DNA of 64,000 nt from Paulinella micropora. Lineage: Eukaryota; Cercozoa; Imbricatea; Euglyphida; Paulinellidae. The stretch spans positions 1 through 64,000 of the forward strand of contig WBZZ01005954.1 in assembly GCA_019918135.1 (NCBI GenBank). Reading direction: 5' to 3'. The notes below the pieces were generated by a model. It ran no database searches. It worked only from the letters and a program-made list of their open reading frames with translations, and was not told the origin of the DNA. The position numbers and the translations under genes were made by a program. Of this stretch, positions 10,135 through 18,508 are shown piece by piece (within the stretch, counting starts at the first letter, position 1; each line of letters opens with the position of its first letter).

Positions 10135-10287
10135 GTCGCCGTCGCCGTCGTCGTCGCGTGTGGGGCCGGCCTCGACGTCACTTACAGCTCCTCCCTCTTC
10201 TTCTTCTTCGGCGTTTTCGGCAGCGGCGGGGGGCGGCGGGTTGCTTGTTCCCAGCAGCAGCTGTTGCTTCTGCTCGAGCCACGGATA
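10135..10287 (-). pseudogene. Displaced fragment of the primase-helicase gene (piece 1)
   Basis: Roughly 150 bases closely matching 6770-6905 inside the helicase gene, in the same orientation. Shared landmarks include CTCGACGTCACTTACAGCTC and GCAGCTGTTGCTTCTGCTCG. It has diverged by scattered changes and small indels, so it is not a recent error-free copy. The next part of the parental gene reappears at 12565-12618, beyond the mucin-like gene. It is a dead fragment. Confidence 0.8.
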
Positions 10288-10295
10288 GGGGGGGC

Positions 10296-10412
10296 GCGGG
10301 GGGCATGCCCCCCGGATACAAGTTCGACGTTTGCCAATTCAATTGTAATTTAATTAAAACGACTTTGCTGTCATGAGTTATTTCTTTAGTCTCCCGTCAA
10401 GTAAAGAAAAGA
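10296..10412. repeat. Direct repeat R1, copy 2
   Basis: Second copy of the element at 8708-8832, again starting at a C/G palindrome around GCATGC and running through the TTTAATTAAA palindrome. It begins directly where the displaced helicase fragment stops. The following 10413-10580 is GA/G-rich and has no gene. Confidence 0.85.
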
Positions 10413-10585
10413 GGGGGAGAGGGGAGGGGGGAGAGAAGGCAAAAAAGCGGAGGGGGAGAGGAGAAAAGAGGGAGAGAGAGAGAGGGGGGGGGGGGGGGAA
10501 GGAGGGCGCTAGAAAGCCCGCCGGCCCTCCGATGTTTGAAAGCCCTCAGAGGATACTTGTATAAGTAAAGACGAAAGACTGTGTA

Positions 10586-10596
10586 TTGTATAAAGC
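10586..10596 (+). promoter_or_regulatory. TATA-like box before the mucin-like gene
   Basis: TATTGTATAAAGC lies about 20 bases before the ATG, followed by a short CT repeat. Position and sequence suit a minimal TATA promoter with a very short leader. No experimental support. Confidence 0.4.
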
Positions 10597-10612
10597 TCTC
10601 TCTCTCTAGGTC

Positions 10613-12214
10613 ATGGTGTATTTATTTCTGCTAATGGCCCTCACGGCCTGGCAGGGGCTAACAGATGCCCAGGCTGTTTCCACCAACGTGGAAAGCTCAT
10701 CGACATCGACGACCAAGCCAATCGAGACGGACCCACCGCTCCCTCCGCCCCGCGACACGGCCACCGCGCCCGTCTCAGGCCAAACCCTTGGATCGACTGC
10801 GACGACGAGCGAGCCCGTCGAGACCAGGCCTCCCAGCAAGACCACTGGACCTCCTCGAGATAATAACCAAACCAAACGCACAACAAAACGCCCCCGAACA
10901 CAGGCGGAGGAATTTAACGAGACGGAGACAACGGGAGCAAACGAAACAGAAAATAACCCTTTCAATCGCACGGACTGGCCTCCGTCAAGACAGCGCCGCG
11001 CTAACAGAACTACTACTACGGAAAGACCCTCCGCGACCCGCCCCAGCAACCCGCAGGCCACGGGCGCCGCTACCTCGCGCCCCCCTGTGTCGACCACCTC
11101 GCGGCCCCCTGTGTCGACCACCTCGCGCCCCCCTGTGTCGACCACCTCGCGGCCCCCTGTGTCGACCACCTCGCGCCCCCCTGTGTCGACCACCTCGCGT
11201 CCCCCTGTGTCAACCACCTCGCGGCCCCCTGTGTCGAACACCTCGCGCCCCCCTGTGTCGACCACCTCTCGGCCCCCTGTGTGGAACACCTCGCGGCCCC
11301 CTGTGTCGACCACTTCGCGCCCCCCTGTGTCGACCACTTCGCGGCCCCCTGTGTCGACCACTTCGCGCCCCCGTGTGTGGAACACCTCGCGCCCCCCTGT
11401 GTCGACCACTTCGCGCCCCCCTGTGTCGACCACCTCGCGGTCCCCTGTGTCGAACACTTCGCACCCCCCTGTGTCGACCACCTCGCGGCCCCCTGTGTCG
11501 AACACCTCGCGCCCCCCTGTGTCGAACACCTCGCGCCCCCCTGTGTCGACCACTTCGCGGCCCCCTGTGTCGACCACTTCGCGCCCCCCTGTGTGGAACA
11601 CCTCGCGCCCCCCTGTATCGACGACAGGCGAGTCTGCCTCGTCCACCACCTCGCGGCCCTTTGTGTCGACCACAGGCGCATCTGCCTCGTCGACCACCTC
11701 GCGCCCCCCTGTGTCTAACACAGACGCATCTGCCTCGTCTACCACCTCGCGTCCCCCTGTGTCAACCACAGGCGCGTCTGCCTCGTCTACCACCTCGCGC
11801 CCCCCTGTGTCAACCACAGGCGCGTCTGCCTCGTCCACCACCTCGCGGCCCCCTGTGTCGAACACAGACGCATCAACCCCGCCGACCACCTCGCGCCCCC
11901 CTGTGTCGACCACAGACGCGTCTGCCTCGTCTACCACCTGGCGCCCCCCTGTGTCGAACACAGACGCGTCAAACCCGTCTACCACCTCGCGCCCCCCTGT
12001 ATCAACCACAGGCGTGTCGGTCTCGTCTACCACCTCGCGTCCCCCTGTGTCAACCACAGGCGCCTCTGCCTCGTCTACCACCTCGCGCCCCCCTGTGTCT
12101 AACACAGGCGAGTCTACCTCGTCTACCACCTCGCGCCCCCCTGTGTCGACCGCTAACACTATCTCGACATCCACGGGCTCGACTGTGGCAGGATCTCCGG
12201 CAGGGGCTGGTTAA
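10613..12214 (+). CDS. Mucin-like secreted or surface protein with tandem Thr/Ser/Pro repeats
   Basis: 533 residues. Residues 1-20 (MVYLFLLMALTAWQGLTDAQ) form a signal peptide. Residues 20-150 are Thr/Pro-rich with N-glycosylation sequons such as NETE and NRTD. About 23 units of the 8-residue repeat TSRPPVST follow, then about 11 units of a 16-residue repeat of type TGASASSTTSRPPVST. The C-terminus is short, without a clear membrane anchor. It would be a heavily O-glycosylated extracellular or virion-surface stalk. The opposite strand is also open because the repeat lacks stops in that frame, but only this strand has a signal peptide, sequons and an upstream TATA box. Repeat number is likely to vary between isolates. 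Confidence 0.8.
   Translation: MVYLFLLMALTAWQGLTDAQAVSTNVESSSTSTTKPIETDPPLPPPRDTATAPVSGQTLGSTATTSEPVETRPPSKTTGPPRDNNQTKRTTKRPRTQAEEFNETETTGANETENNPFNRTDWPPSRQRRANRTTTTERPSATRPSNPQATGAATSRPPVSTTSRPPVSTTSRPPVSTTSRPPVSTTSRPPVSTTSRPPVSTTSRPPVSNTSRPPVSTTSRPPVWNTSRPPVSTTSRPPVSTTSRPPVSTTSRPRVWNTSRPPVSTTSRPPVSTTSRSPVSNTSHPPVSTTSRPPVSNTSRPPVSNTSRPPVSTTSRPPVSTTSRPPVWNTSRPPVSTTGESASSTTSRPFVSTTGASASSTTSRPPVSNTDASASSTTSRPPVSTTGASASSTTSRPPVSTTGASASSTTSRPPVSNTDASTPPTTSRPPVSTTDASASSTTWRPPVSNTDASNPSTTSRPPVSTTGVSVSSTTSRPPVSTTGASASSTTSRPPVSNTGESTSSTTSRPPVSTANTISTSTGSTVAGSPAGAG
11071..11628. repeat. 24-base tandem repeat array
   Basis: About 23 units with consensus near CCCCCTGTGTCGACCACCTC plus TCGC, encoding an 8-residue Thr/Ser/Pro unit. 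Variants switch GACC/GAAC/GGAAC and GGCC/GCCC. This is the pattern of an array that expands and contracts. Confidence 0.9.
11629..12150. repeat. 48-base tandem repeat array
   Basis: About 11 units of a 16-residue repeat that embeds the 8-residue unit of the preceding array and adds a TGASASST-type segment. It is probably a higher-order expansion derived from the first array. Confidence 0.85.
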
Positions 12215-12564
12215 AAAAAAAGAAACGTGTTCCTTTGTGCACGCACGTAGAAGGAACAAGGAGGGGAAGAGTGTAGAGGAAGAGTAAGGAAAAGCTGGTG
12301 GAAGAGGGGGAAAAGCCGGCGGTTGTGTTGTGTGTGTGTGTGTGCGTGTGTTTTTGGGGCTTGCAAGAAGAAGCGCAAGTAAACCCCCCTTCCCCCCCCC
12401 CTCTCTGCTGACCAAGTAAGCTATCGCGAAATAAAAATCCTGCCGTCGGTTTTTTGTTCTGAAAAGGTCAACTTTTGTTTTTAATGACTTACGCCGGCGA
12501 TGCCGAACCCCCCCGGCTGGAATCAAGCGCAGGGCTTTTCCGTTCTACGTGCAGGGCCGTCCGC

Positions 12565-12618
12565 GAGCGATCCGTCCACTCGTGTGGGGCTGCCAAGCAA
12601 CGGTTTCCATGGCATCGA
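12565..12618 (-). pseudogene. Displaced fragment of the primase-helicase gene (piece 2)
   Basis: About 55 bases matching 6930-6985 of the helicase gene (shared GCAACGGTTTCCATGGCATC), same orientation and order as piece 1. In the parent the two pieces are about 25 bases apart; here about 2.3 kb carrying repeat R1 and the mucin-like gene lies between them. The rest of 12215-12800 holds a GT repeat, an 18-base G run at 12641-12658 and no gene. Confidence 0.7.
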
Positions 12619-12808
12619 AAAAAAAGGGAGGGGGAGATGCGGGGGGGGGGGGGGGGGGTAGCATGCTCCCCCCGATTATCTCCCCCCTCCCTCTCGTTTC
12701 TCTCTCCCCGCACCCGCCCCTCTCCCCCTCTTTCCTCCCTGCCCGGTCTTTCGCATCCCTCCTGTGTCTTCTAAAAGTCGCCGGCCCCCCTGGCGAGGTT
12801 GGGCTTTG

Positions 12809-12820
12809 TACATAAAAAGG
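12809..12820 (+). promoter_or_regulatory. TATA-like box before the 12868 membrane protein
   Basis: TACATAAAAAGG about 48 bases before the chosen ATG. A nearly identical GCATAAAAAAGAG box precedes the 15497 gene, suggesting a shared core promoter type. Confidence 0.45.
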
Positions 12821-12867
12821 CACGAGCGCAAAAAAAAGCCGGAGACAGAGGGGGGGGAAGAGCTTTA

Positions 12868-13884
12868 ATGTGTACCTCTTGGGGTCAAGCAGAAATCTGT
12901 TTACTCTGGCTGCTGATAGTGCTCTGCCAACTATCATTCCCTGTGCTACACGCATACGTCTTTTGGACAGGCCCCGTCCCGAGTTTGTCGGACGAAGATT
13001 CGGGCCAAGAGCTTTGCGGGGTGGGCTTTGTGGCGTACTTTTACATTGCCCGGTGTGTGTTCTTTTTGTGTGCTTTTCTGGGGGCTTTCTGTCTGTTGCA
13101 CGGGCTGCCCATGAGAGTGTGCCCAGCCTTAATACGGCGGTGCATTTATGAGATTCGCAAGACTGAAAAAAAGACGTTACTTCACTTTGCTCACGCCAAA
13201 TGGGCCTTATCAAACCTGGCGTGGTTGGTCTGGCTGTACGCAGCCGGTGTGTTTATGTACACGACCTACTTAGAAAGTAAGAGTCAGGGCCTGCTGTCCA
13301 AGTTCAGGTACCAACAGTGGATCCGAGATTATGCAAGACAAACATCTCTGTTCTGGACCGCCTGGTCTACGTGTCTTTGTTTGTGTTTGGAGGTTCGCGG
13401 CGGCTTTGCGGGGTACTACATTGTCAAATCCCAAAGAAAGAATACCGTAATCACAACAGAGTTGCTCGAAAATAGGCTTCGCGTAATCACGTGGCAAGCT
13501 GTTCTAATCTGCCTCTTGCTGACGCTGGCCCTTGCAGGGTGGTTGGGCGTAGCACTCAAACGCCAATATGCAAGGATTTTAGCGGCCGTCGCCGACTTGC
13601 AGTACACGCTAACCCCCGTCTGCTTGTATCAGGGCCAGCTGGTCTTAGAAGCACTGAAGCCTCTCGTGCAGCGAGCCTGGCTGGGCGAGGGTATTAAAAT
13701 GGACGGCGTAATGTTAATAGCAGCCGTAATAATTCTTTCAGCTAGGTATACAATTATAAGCCTTCGAAATCCATACTCGAATTCAAGCCTGGGTGAGCGT
13801 GATAATATGTGGGAAACCATAAAAAAAACTTGCTGGGGCCGTACCCAGAAGAAAGCCTTGGTTTGCAAGTACGTGTGCTGGTGA
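12868..13884 (+). CDS. Multi-pass membrane protein, six or seven segments
   Basis: 338 residues from the ATG that follows the TATA-like box. I do not recognise the family. Hydrophobic segments lie near residues 6-28 (signal anchor), 52-78, 109-134, 150-175, 206-231 and 280-300, with a weaker one near 245-265. Loops are basic (RRCIYEIRKTEKK) and the tail is charged. A cysteine cluster (CLCLCLEV) lies in the fourth segment. The next gene starts 8 bases after the stop, so the two are probably expressed together. Topology resembles a seven-helix receptor, but no class motif is visible. Confidence 0.75.
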   Translation: MCTSWGQAEICLLWLLIVLCQLSFPVLHAYVFWTGPVPSLSDEDSGQELCGVGFVAYFYIARCVFFLCAFLGAFCLLHGLPMRVCPALIRRCIYEIRKTEKKTLLHFAHAKWALSNLAWLVWLYAAGVFMYTTYLESKSQGLLSKFRYQQWIRDYARQTSLFWTAWSTCLCLCLEVRGGFAGYYIVKSQRKNTVITTELLENRLRVITWQAVLICLLLTLALAGWLGVALKRQYARILAAVADLQYTLTPVCLYQGQLVLEALKPLVQRAWLGEGIKMDGVMLIAAVIILSARYTIISLRNPYSNSSLGERDNMWETIKKTCWGRTQKKALVCKYVCW

Positions 13885-13892
13885 TTTTCCCC

Positions 13893-14153
13893 ATGGTTAA
13901 TTTATCTATTCTTTCTGCAGCGGCAACAGGTGGTGCTCTGGCCTCGCTTAACTTGGCGCTGGGGTTTGTGCAACTTTGTTCACTGGCGCTTTTGCAGTTA
14001 GAGCTGCACCGGTCATTTTTGCGTTCTAGTATCCAGGCTGACGACGGGCCCGGCATCAGGCGCCCGTGCCTGTTCAATCTGTACCCGTTTTTTCAAACAA
14101 AACCTTGGCCAGCTAGGCGAAGAGGGAGGGGGGGAAGTACACAGTTTCAGTGA
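13893..14153 (+). CDS. Small single-pass membrane protein
   Basis: About 86 residues from the ATG in CCATGGTTAA. The first 45 residues (SILSAAATGGALASLNLALG and onward) form one long or two short hydrophobic segments. The rest is basic and ends RRRGRGGSTQFQ. Family unknown. It begins 8 bases after the upstream membrane gene, and its stop overlaps the stop of the convergent gene at 14147-15130 by 7 bases. Confidence 0.55.
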   Translation: MVNLSILSAAATGGALASLNLALGFVQLCSLALLQLELHRSFLRSSIQADDGPGIRRPCLFNLYPFFQTKPWPARRRGRGGSTQFQ

Positions 14154-15130
14154 CAAAACCAACGGAGCACGTCGAGGCTCAAGCGAAATGAGTTGGGGCA
14201 AGGCTCAGAGTCACCGGTGCTGCTGCTAGCACCGGCGACTTCTTGGGGAGGGACGTGGTACGTGACATGCAAGCTAACTCGCCCGTCCGAAGCCACTTCC
14301 AGCCCCTCCCGCTCTATTACAGAGGTGGGCTGTCTTGTCTCGGCCGGCCAGAAAGGCCGGCTGGGCGCGGCGAATGGGTAAGAGTAAGAAATGGTCTGCG
14401 CAGGGCGCCACCCCGCGGGTATCTCCAACAAAACGCACAGGGCCCTGACCACGCTTCCACCGGCAGCTCCGTCGTCGTCGTCGGTGGCGGCGGTTGCCGG
14501 AGAGGAAGAGGAGGAGGAGGCGCGGGGCAGGCGCGTGAGCTCCCACAGATGCTCCTTGGTGATAACTACGTGCCCTTCCAACATGCACAAGGAACCTAGC
14601 CGGCGGCATATCACGTTCTCTCCCCGGTGCCCCCAGCGGTCAAACTCTGCTTGGTCAAAGCTCAGCGAACGCGGAGTGGCGAGGTCTTGCACGGTGCGCG
14701 TCAGCGCACTGACCTTATAGCGTAGCAGCGCCAATTCCTGGTCGCGCCCTTCGAGCACCAAAGGCAGGAGTCGCAGCTTGAAGCCAGGGCCCGTAATGCT
14801 CAACGAAGCTAAGCAGACCTTAAGCAGAGAGCTGCGCCAAGCTTTCAGCGCTTTGCACAGCTCATGCTTGTTTTCTAGCACGACAGGCGATTCTAGGCTC
14901 ACTTCAAAACAGCCCGCTGACAAAATAAAAGCACTGCCGTGGACGGATAACTGCTCAGAAGCTAGCTCCAGTTGCAGCCATCCATTGGCGCCGTGCCGTT
15001 CTTGTATCAAGTCTAACATTATGCGCTTGTGTTCCTCCTGCGTGCGCCTTTTTTTGCGTCGGGGTTCCTCCTCGTTTTCGGGCGCAGCCCGGCGAGTGAG
15101 GGAGGACGCAGTAGAAGGCTTGCTACCCAT
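14147..15130 (-). CDS. Possible N-myristoylated protein with C-terminal beta-domain
   Basis: About 327 residues if translation starts at MGSKPSTASS, which fits an N-myristoylation signal (Gly2, Ser6 region). Residues 20-45 are a basic stretch (PRRKKRRTQEEHKR), a possible nuclear signal or membrane-proximal patch. The C-terminal 130 residues include LEIPAGWRPAQTISYSYPF and VASDGRVSLHVTYHV. That pattern resembles the small beta-sandwich at the end of coiled-coil fibre proteins, where 'LPxGYRP' is followed by a 'DG.V' strand. A Ser/Asp-rich spacer precedes it. A role at a membrane or in a virion fibre is inference. It is divergent from the coiled-coil gene at 15497. Confidence 0.6.
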   Translation of the reverse strand: MGSKPSTASSLTRRAAPENEEEPRRKKRRTQEEHKRIMLDLIQERHGANGWLQLELASEQLSVHGSAFILSAGCFEVSLESPVVLENKHELCKALKAWRSSLLKVCLASLSITGPGFKLRLLPLVLEGRDQELALLRYKVSALTRTVQDLATPRSLSFDQAEFDRWGHRGENVICRRLGSLCMLEGHVVITKEHLWELTRLPRASSSSSSPATAATDDDDGAAGGSVVRALCVLLEIPAGWRPAQTISYSYPFAAPSRPFWPAETRQPTSVIEREGLEVASDGRVSLHVTYHVPPQEVAGASSSTGDSEPCPNSFRLSLDVLRWFCH

Positions 15131-15360
15131 GTCGACAGAAAAAAGAAACACAGGCGGACGCAGAAGATTCCTTTTGCACTACCTACACACTTGTGTGGCC
15201 GCACACACACACACCTCTCCCCCACCCCTCCCCCCCATTCTCTCCCTCCTCTCCCCCCCCCTTACTCTGCTGCCCTCGCCGGGGTCTTGGGTGTGTGGGG
15301 AAGGAGGGGGGGGGGAGGAGAAGAAAAGTTCAAGGGGGGGGGTGCCCGGCTCTCCGCCCT

Positions 15361-15373
15361 TGCATAAAAAAGA
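15361..15373 (+). promoter_or_regulatory. TATA-like box before the coiled-coil gene
   Basis: TGCATAAAAAAGAG lies about 125 bases upstream of the ATG at 15497. It has the same core as the box at 12809-12820. Confidence 0.35.
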
Positions 15374-15496
15374 GCGCTGTGTTCCCCCGGAAAAACAAGC
15401 AAGCTGCGGCAGAGGGCAAGGGGGGGGGGAGTGCCCAAGAAAAATCTGTTGCAAGGTGAGGCGAAGAGAGCAAGAGAAAGAACCAGCAAGGAACAC

Positions 15497-16069
15497 ATGG
15501 CGGACGCAGGAGACAAACGCCGCCGCATGAATGAGAATTGGCGCAGGGGCGCCTATGTGCCCCTGAATAGACAGCCACAGACCGCTTGTCCTCCTGACCT
15601 ACAGCCTCGGCAGACCGCGGATGAATGCGTACAACAATTATATAACAGCATAACTGCTCCGGAACCGTTGCAGTCAGGCGCATTTAGCATCGCTGCGGCT
15701 GCTACTACTACTACCACTACTACTGCTATTACGACCACAACTACTACAACTGGCGGCCGGGATCCTACGGCGTCTTCTTGCGGAGCGGCTAGTGTCGATA
15801 ATTCGAAACGTGAACACACAGCAGCCTCGGCGGCCAGAGCGGCACCCTCGCAGTGGCCGCCAGGAACGAGGGTTCCGAGCCCGGATACAGATTTGGCCAG
15901 ATTAATAACTTTATTAGAAGAACTTTCACAGAGGTTGAGCAAGCTAGAAGAAACGCTTAACAAACTAAAAGCCGAGGAGCCGTTGCAAGCTAATCTGCAA
16001 AGCCGCGTAGAAGAGCTGGAGGGCAAGTTGGCAGCGCTGCACGAAAATTCTTTGGGCGTGCACTTTTAA
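15497..16069 (+). CDS. Small coiled-coil protein with poly-Thr tract
   Basis: 190 residues from MADAGDKRRRM. A basic N-terminus is followed by a Thr-rich run encoded by ACT/ACC triplets (about residues 74-95). The C-terminal 65 residues are a clear heptad coiled coil: LITLLEELSQRLSKLEETLN, then SRVEELEGKLAAL. It probably oligomerises; function unknown. Its TAA stop shares the TTAA at 16066-16069 with the stop of the convergent nuclease gene. Confidence 0.7.
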   Translation: MADAGDKRRRMNENWRRGAYVPLNRQPQTACPPDLQPRQTADECVQQLYNSITAPEPLQSGAFSIAAAATTTTTTTAITTTTTTTGGRDPTASSCGAASVDNSKREHTAASAARAAPSQWPPGTRVPSPDTDLARLITLLEELSQRLSKLEETLNKLKAEEPLQANLQSRVEELEGKLAALHENSLGVHF

Positions 16070-17199
16070 GCGCTTGACAACTGCAAGACCTTTTTGAGGG
16101 GCCCGACGCCCAGGGTGTGGCACAAGGGAAGCGCTCCGGCCCGGAGATGGAGAGAAGTCTGGCCTAGCAGCCGGCTCCTGAGCGCGGGCCAGCCCGTGAC
16201 CCAGGAGGCATCAAGCTCCGTGGCCGCCAGCCCCGGTTCTTCGCTTAGCAGACCGAGGTAGCAAAGGTAAGTTCGAATTTTTTGGGCGCCCGCTGCTCCT
16301 ATTTGCTGTTCCTTGTTCTCCGCGGCCTCCTGCAGGATAGAGTTGATTTCGTTGGTGTAACAAAGCCCCAGATGGTGCCGCCTGATCGCCAAGCACTGCA
16401 GTGCCTTTTTCTTTCTGTCTGGTACTTGTTCGAAATAAAAGTCGTTTTGTCTAGGATGGAACACGGCGAGGAACATACCAAGCACCGGGCGCCCGGTCTG
16501 TCGTTCCGCGAGAAGCCGATAGAAATTGAGTTGCATAGTGTACTTGTGGAAGTTGGCGTTGGGCAGGTCTGCGCAGACCCTAAAGCCGGTCTCGCCGGTA
16601 CGGTAGGGCGTCTTGCGCAACTGTTTGCTGCGTTTCCAGTCGACTAGGTAGAGACCCCCAGTGCGCGGGCAGAGATAGAGCATGTCGCAAGAGCCCACTA
16701 CCAAGTACTTGCGAGACAAGAGGTACAGCTCTGTCCGCCAGGGAACCCAGCCCTTGGCGAGCACTACGCTCTCATGGAAGCGGTGGAATTGAACGTACTC
16801 AGCGCCAAGCTTCTCCGGTACAAGCCCCGGTACCGCGGGGATAACATCGTTGTAGAAGCTCTCGATGTAGGCGTGCAAGCGCGTGCCGTCGTCCCGCGCC
16901 GCGTCCCACTCGGCCGCAATCTCTTCTTCTGAGCGCCTTTGTCTGCTGGCAAGGACACGAAGCAAAGTCTCGCGTGGAAACTCGGGGAAAAACGAGCTTA
17001 AGAGGGAGGAGACACTGCCGGGCAAGGGCAACCACTGCTTGGCATCTAGCCGCAGTTTGTACAAGTGAGGCCCTGCCTCAAACACTACCTCTCCGTCCGT
17101 AGGTAAGGGGTTCAGCCTAGCGAGCACGTCGCAATCCGCTTTGTTTTTTTCTAAAAAAACCTCCAGCCGACGATGAAGGCTCGACGTAGCTGAAACCAT
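16066..17199 (-). CDS. PD-(D/E)XK nuclease, RecB/Cas4-type
   Basis: 377 residues. The core is GSCDMLYLCPRTGGLYLVDWK at about residues 168-188, matching 'G-x-x-D...(D/E)-x-K' of the PD-(D/E)XK superfamily. The trailing KYTMQLNFYRLLAE near 215-230 is the Q-x3-Y helix of RecB-like and Cas4-like exonucleases. The upstream Glu-rich helix (RRSEEEIAAEWDAARDDGT) and HAYIESF are also typical. It would cleave or resect DNA ends during replication, recombination or packaging. Catalytic residues are present. The start ATG is well placed; the 3' end touches the coiled-coil gene. Confidence 0.85.
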   Translation of the reverse strand: MVSATSSLHRRLEVFLEKNKADCDVLARLNPLPTDGEVVFEAGPHLYKLRLDAKQWLPLPGSVSSLLSSFFPEFPRETLLRVLASRQRRSEEEIAAEWDAARDDGTRLHAYIESFYNDVIPAVPGLVPEKLGAEYVQFHRFHESVVLAKGWVPWRTELYLLSRKYLVVGSCDMLYLCPRTGGLYLVDWKRSKQLRKTPYRTGETGFRVCADLPNANFHKYTMQLNFYRLLAERQTGRPVLGMFLAVFHPRQNDFYFEQVPDRKKKALQCLAIRRHHLGLCYTNEINSILQEAAENKEQQIGAAGAQKIRTYLCYLGLLSEEPGLAATELDASWVTGWPALRSRLLGQTSLHLRAGALPLCHTLGVGPLKKVLQLSSA

Positions 17200-17439
17200 C
17201 GAACAAGCGGCACCAGGGAGTTTTTGTTTCTTTTTGTTTTTGTCGTGCGCCGCCTGCCGGGGCTGCGACCAATTCCCTGCTGCATGTGGGAGCCAAGGGG
17301 AAGAGGGAGGGGGAGGGGGGAGGGGGAGAAAGAGACAAGCGGGGGGAGGGGGGGGGGGGGGTGCCGGAGGGGCAGGGGTTCGGGGGAAGGGGGAGGGGGG
17401 GGGGGTGTATGTGGCGACGGTGGAAGTCTTTCTCTTCCT

Positions 17440-18315
17440 TTATGGCAACAATAGAGAATTGACATACCAGAATATTTGAGACACCAAGACCACGTCACAG
17501 CCCGTGGTTAAGAGAACCCAGACCGGATGATACAGAACACGGTCCTTATTCTTGGCGGAGGAATTGCAGTAGATCAACATTAGCATAACCGACGTTGCGA
17601 ACGTGACATAGGCTGCAGTGATAGTCTGTACATGGTCACGCCGGGTGGTGGCGCCCAGCAGGCACACCCAGGCGTAAAGAAGCCAGGCGGCCGTGAGTGC
17701 GCCCAAGGTTCGGCCGACAAGGGCCCACGCTTGTCTGTCGGGCCGAAACCACGCGATACTGAACAGTATCAGTATCAGTGCTGATAAGTAGGTTAAGCCT
17801 GGCAGAATAATCAAGTGCACTACCACCGAACCAGGTAGAGGGGGCGGGTTTGCTTCACACATTAGCAGCAGCATAAGTAGAACATGAGTTTGCGACCAAA
17901 CCCACTGTAGGAGGCGTTCGTACCGAACGTAATAGTAGAGTTGCCAGAGCCACCACTGCGCGGAAACAGTCCCGCCGCAGTTCGTTTCGCTGGCCAGCCC
18001 TCTGTACAGCCAAAGTGTTAGCCTGCGATTGAAACAGAGTATGCTGCCCCCGGCAAAGTCAGATATAAGCACATGGAACAGTTTACTCTTCCGGCGTATG
18101 GCCAGCCAGGTCCTGTACCTATCGGACAGCAGCAATGTGCCGCACGTGGCCACGTAAAACCAGAATTCGATTATGGCCAAGAGCCTTAGAATTGTGTGCA
18201 GGCGTTGGGGCAAACGTGGCAGTGTTGCAGTCTTTTGGGTTCGGGTGACGGCAGTCCCTGTTCTGGACGCACGGCCGGAAGCTCTTGTTGCAACGAAAAC
18301 GACAGGCTCAGTCAT
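17440..18315 (-). CDS. Multi-pass membrane protein, about seven segments
   Basis: 291 residues, no family recognised. Hydrophobic segments lie near residues 40-65, 110-132, 136-155, 163-190, 200-223, 232-252 and 265-288. The N-terminal 35 residues are basic and Thr/Arg-rich. A TNCGG loop and paired basic residues near ends of segments suggest a folded integral membrane protein. Its start overlaps the end of the small membrane gene upstream by 8 bases (ATGACTGA), which suggests expression from one transcript by reinitiation. Confidence 0.75.
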   Translation of the reverse strand: MTEPVVFVATRASGRASRTGTAVTRTQKTATLPRLPQRLHTILRLLAIIEFWFYVATCGTLLLSDRYRTWLAIRRKSKLFHVLISDFAGGSILCFNRRLTLWLYRGLASETNCGGTVSAQWWLWQLYYYVRYERLLQWVWSQTHVLLMLLLMCEANPPPLPGSVVVHLIILPGLTYLSALILILFSIAWFRPDRQAWALVGRTLGALTAAWLLYAWVCLLGATTRRDHVQTITAAYVTFATSVMLMLIYCNSSAKNKDRVLYHPVWVLLTTGCDVVLVSQIFWYVNSLLLP

Positions 18316-18508
18316 CTGTGTCCTTTTGGCTCAGAATCCCAAGTAAAAAGCTCAGACAGACAAGGCAGCCGCAGGTAATCAACCAGAGCACTATAAGCAC
18401 AGAGTTTTCTTTGCCTGCTAGTGATGATAGCAGCAAAGACAAGAATGTGTACAGTGCTTGTCCGGTTACGATTGCTAGCACCAGTTGTTGGTAGGGTATT
18501 AAATTCAT
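18308..18508 (-). CDS. Small two-segment membrane protein
   Basis: 66 residues from MNLIPYQQLV. Two hydrophobic stretches (residues 7-28 and 36-58, the second containing VLWLITCGCLVCLSFLLG) end in the charged tail SQKDTDD. Its end overlaps the start of the larger membrane gene that follows. Either a separate small protein or a leader of that gene; family unknown. Confidence 0.6.
   Translation of the reverse strand: MNLIPYQQLVLAIVTGQALYTFLSLLLSSLAGKENSVLIVLWLITCGCLVCLSFLLGILSQKDTDD

Noticed and set aside
10606-12174. 522-codon minus-strand frame rich in TGGREVVD repeats
   Set aside because: It is the mirror of the Thr/Ser/Pro repeat array. It has no signal peptide at its start, and the plus strand has signal peptide, sequons and a TATA box.
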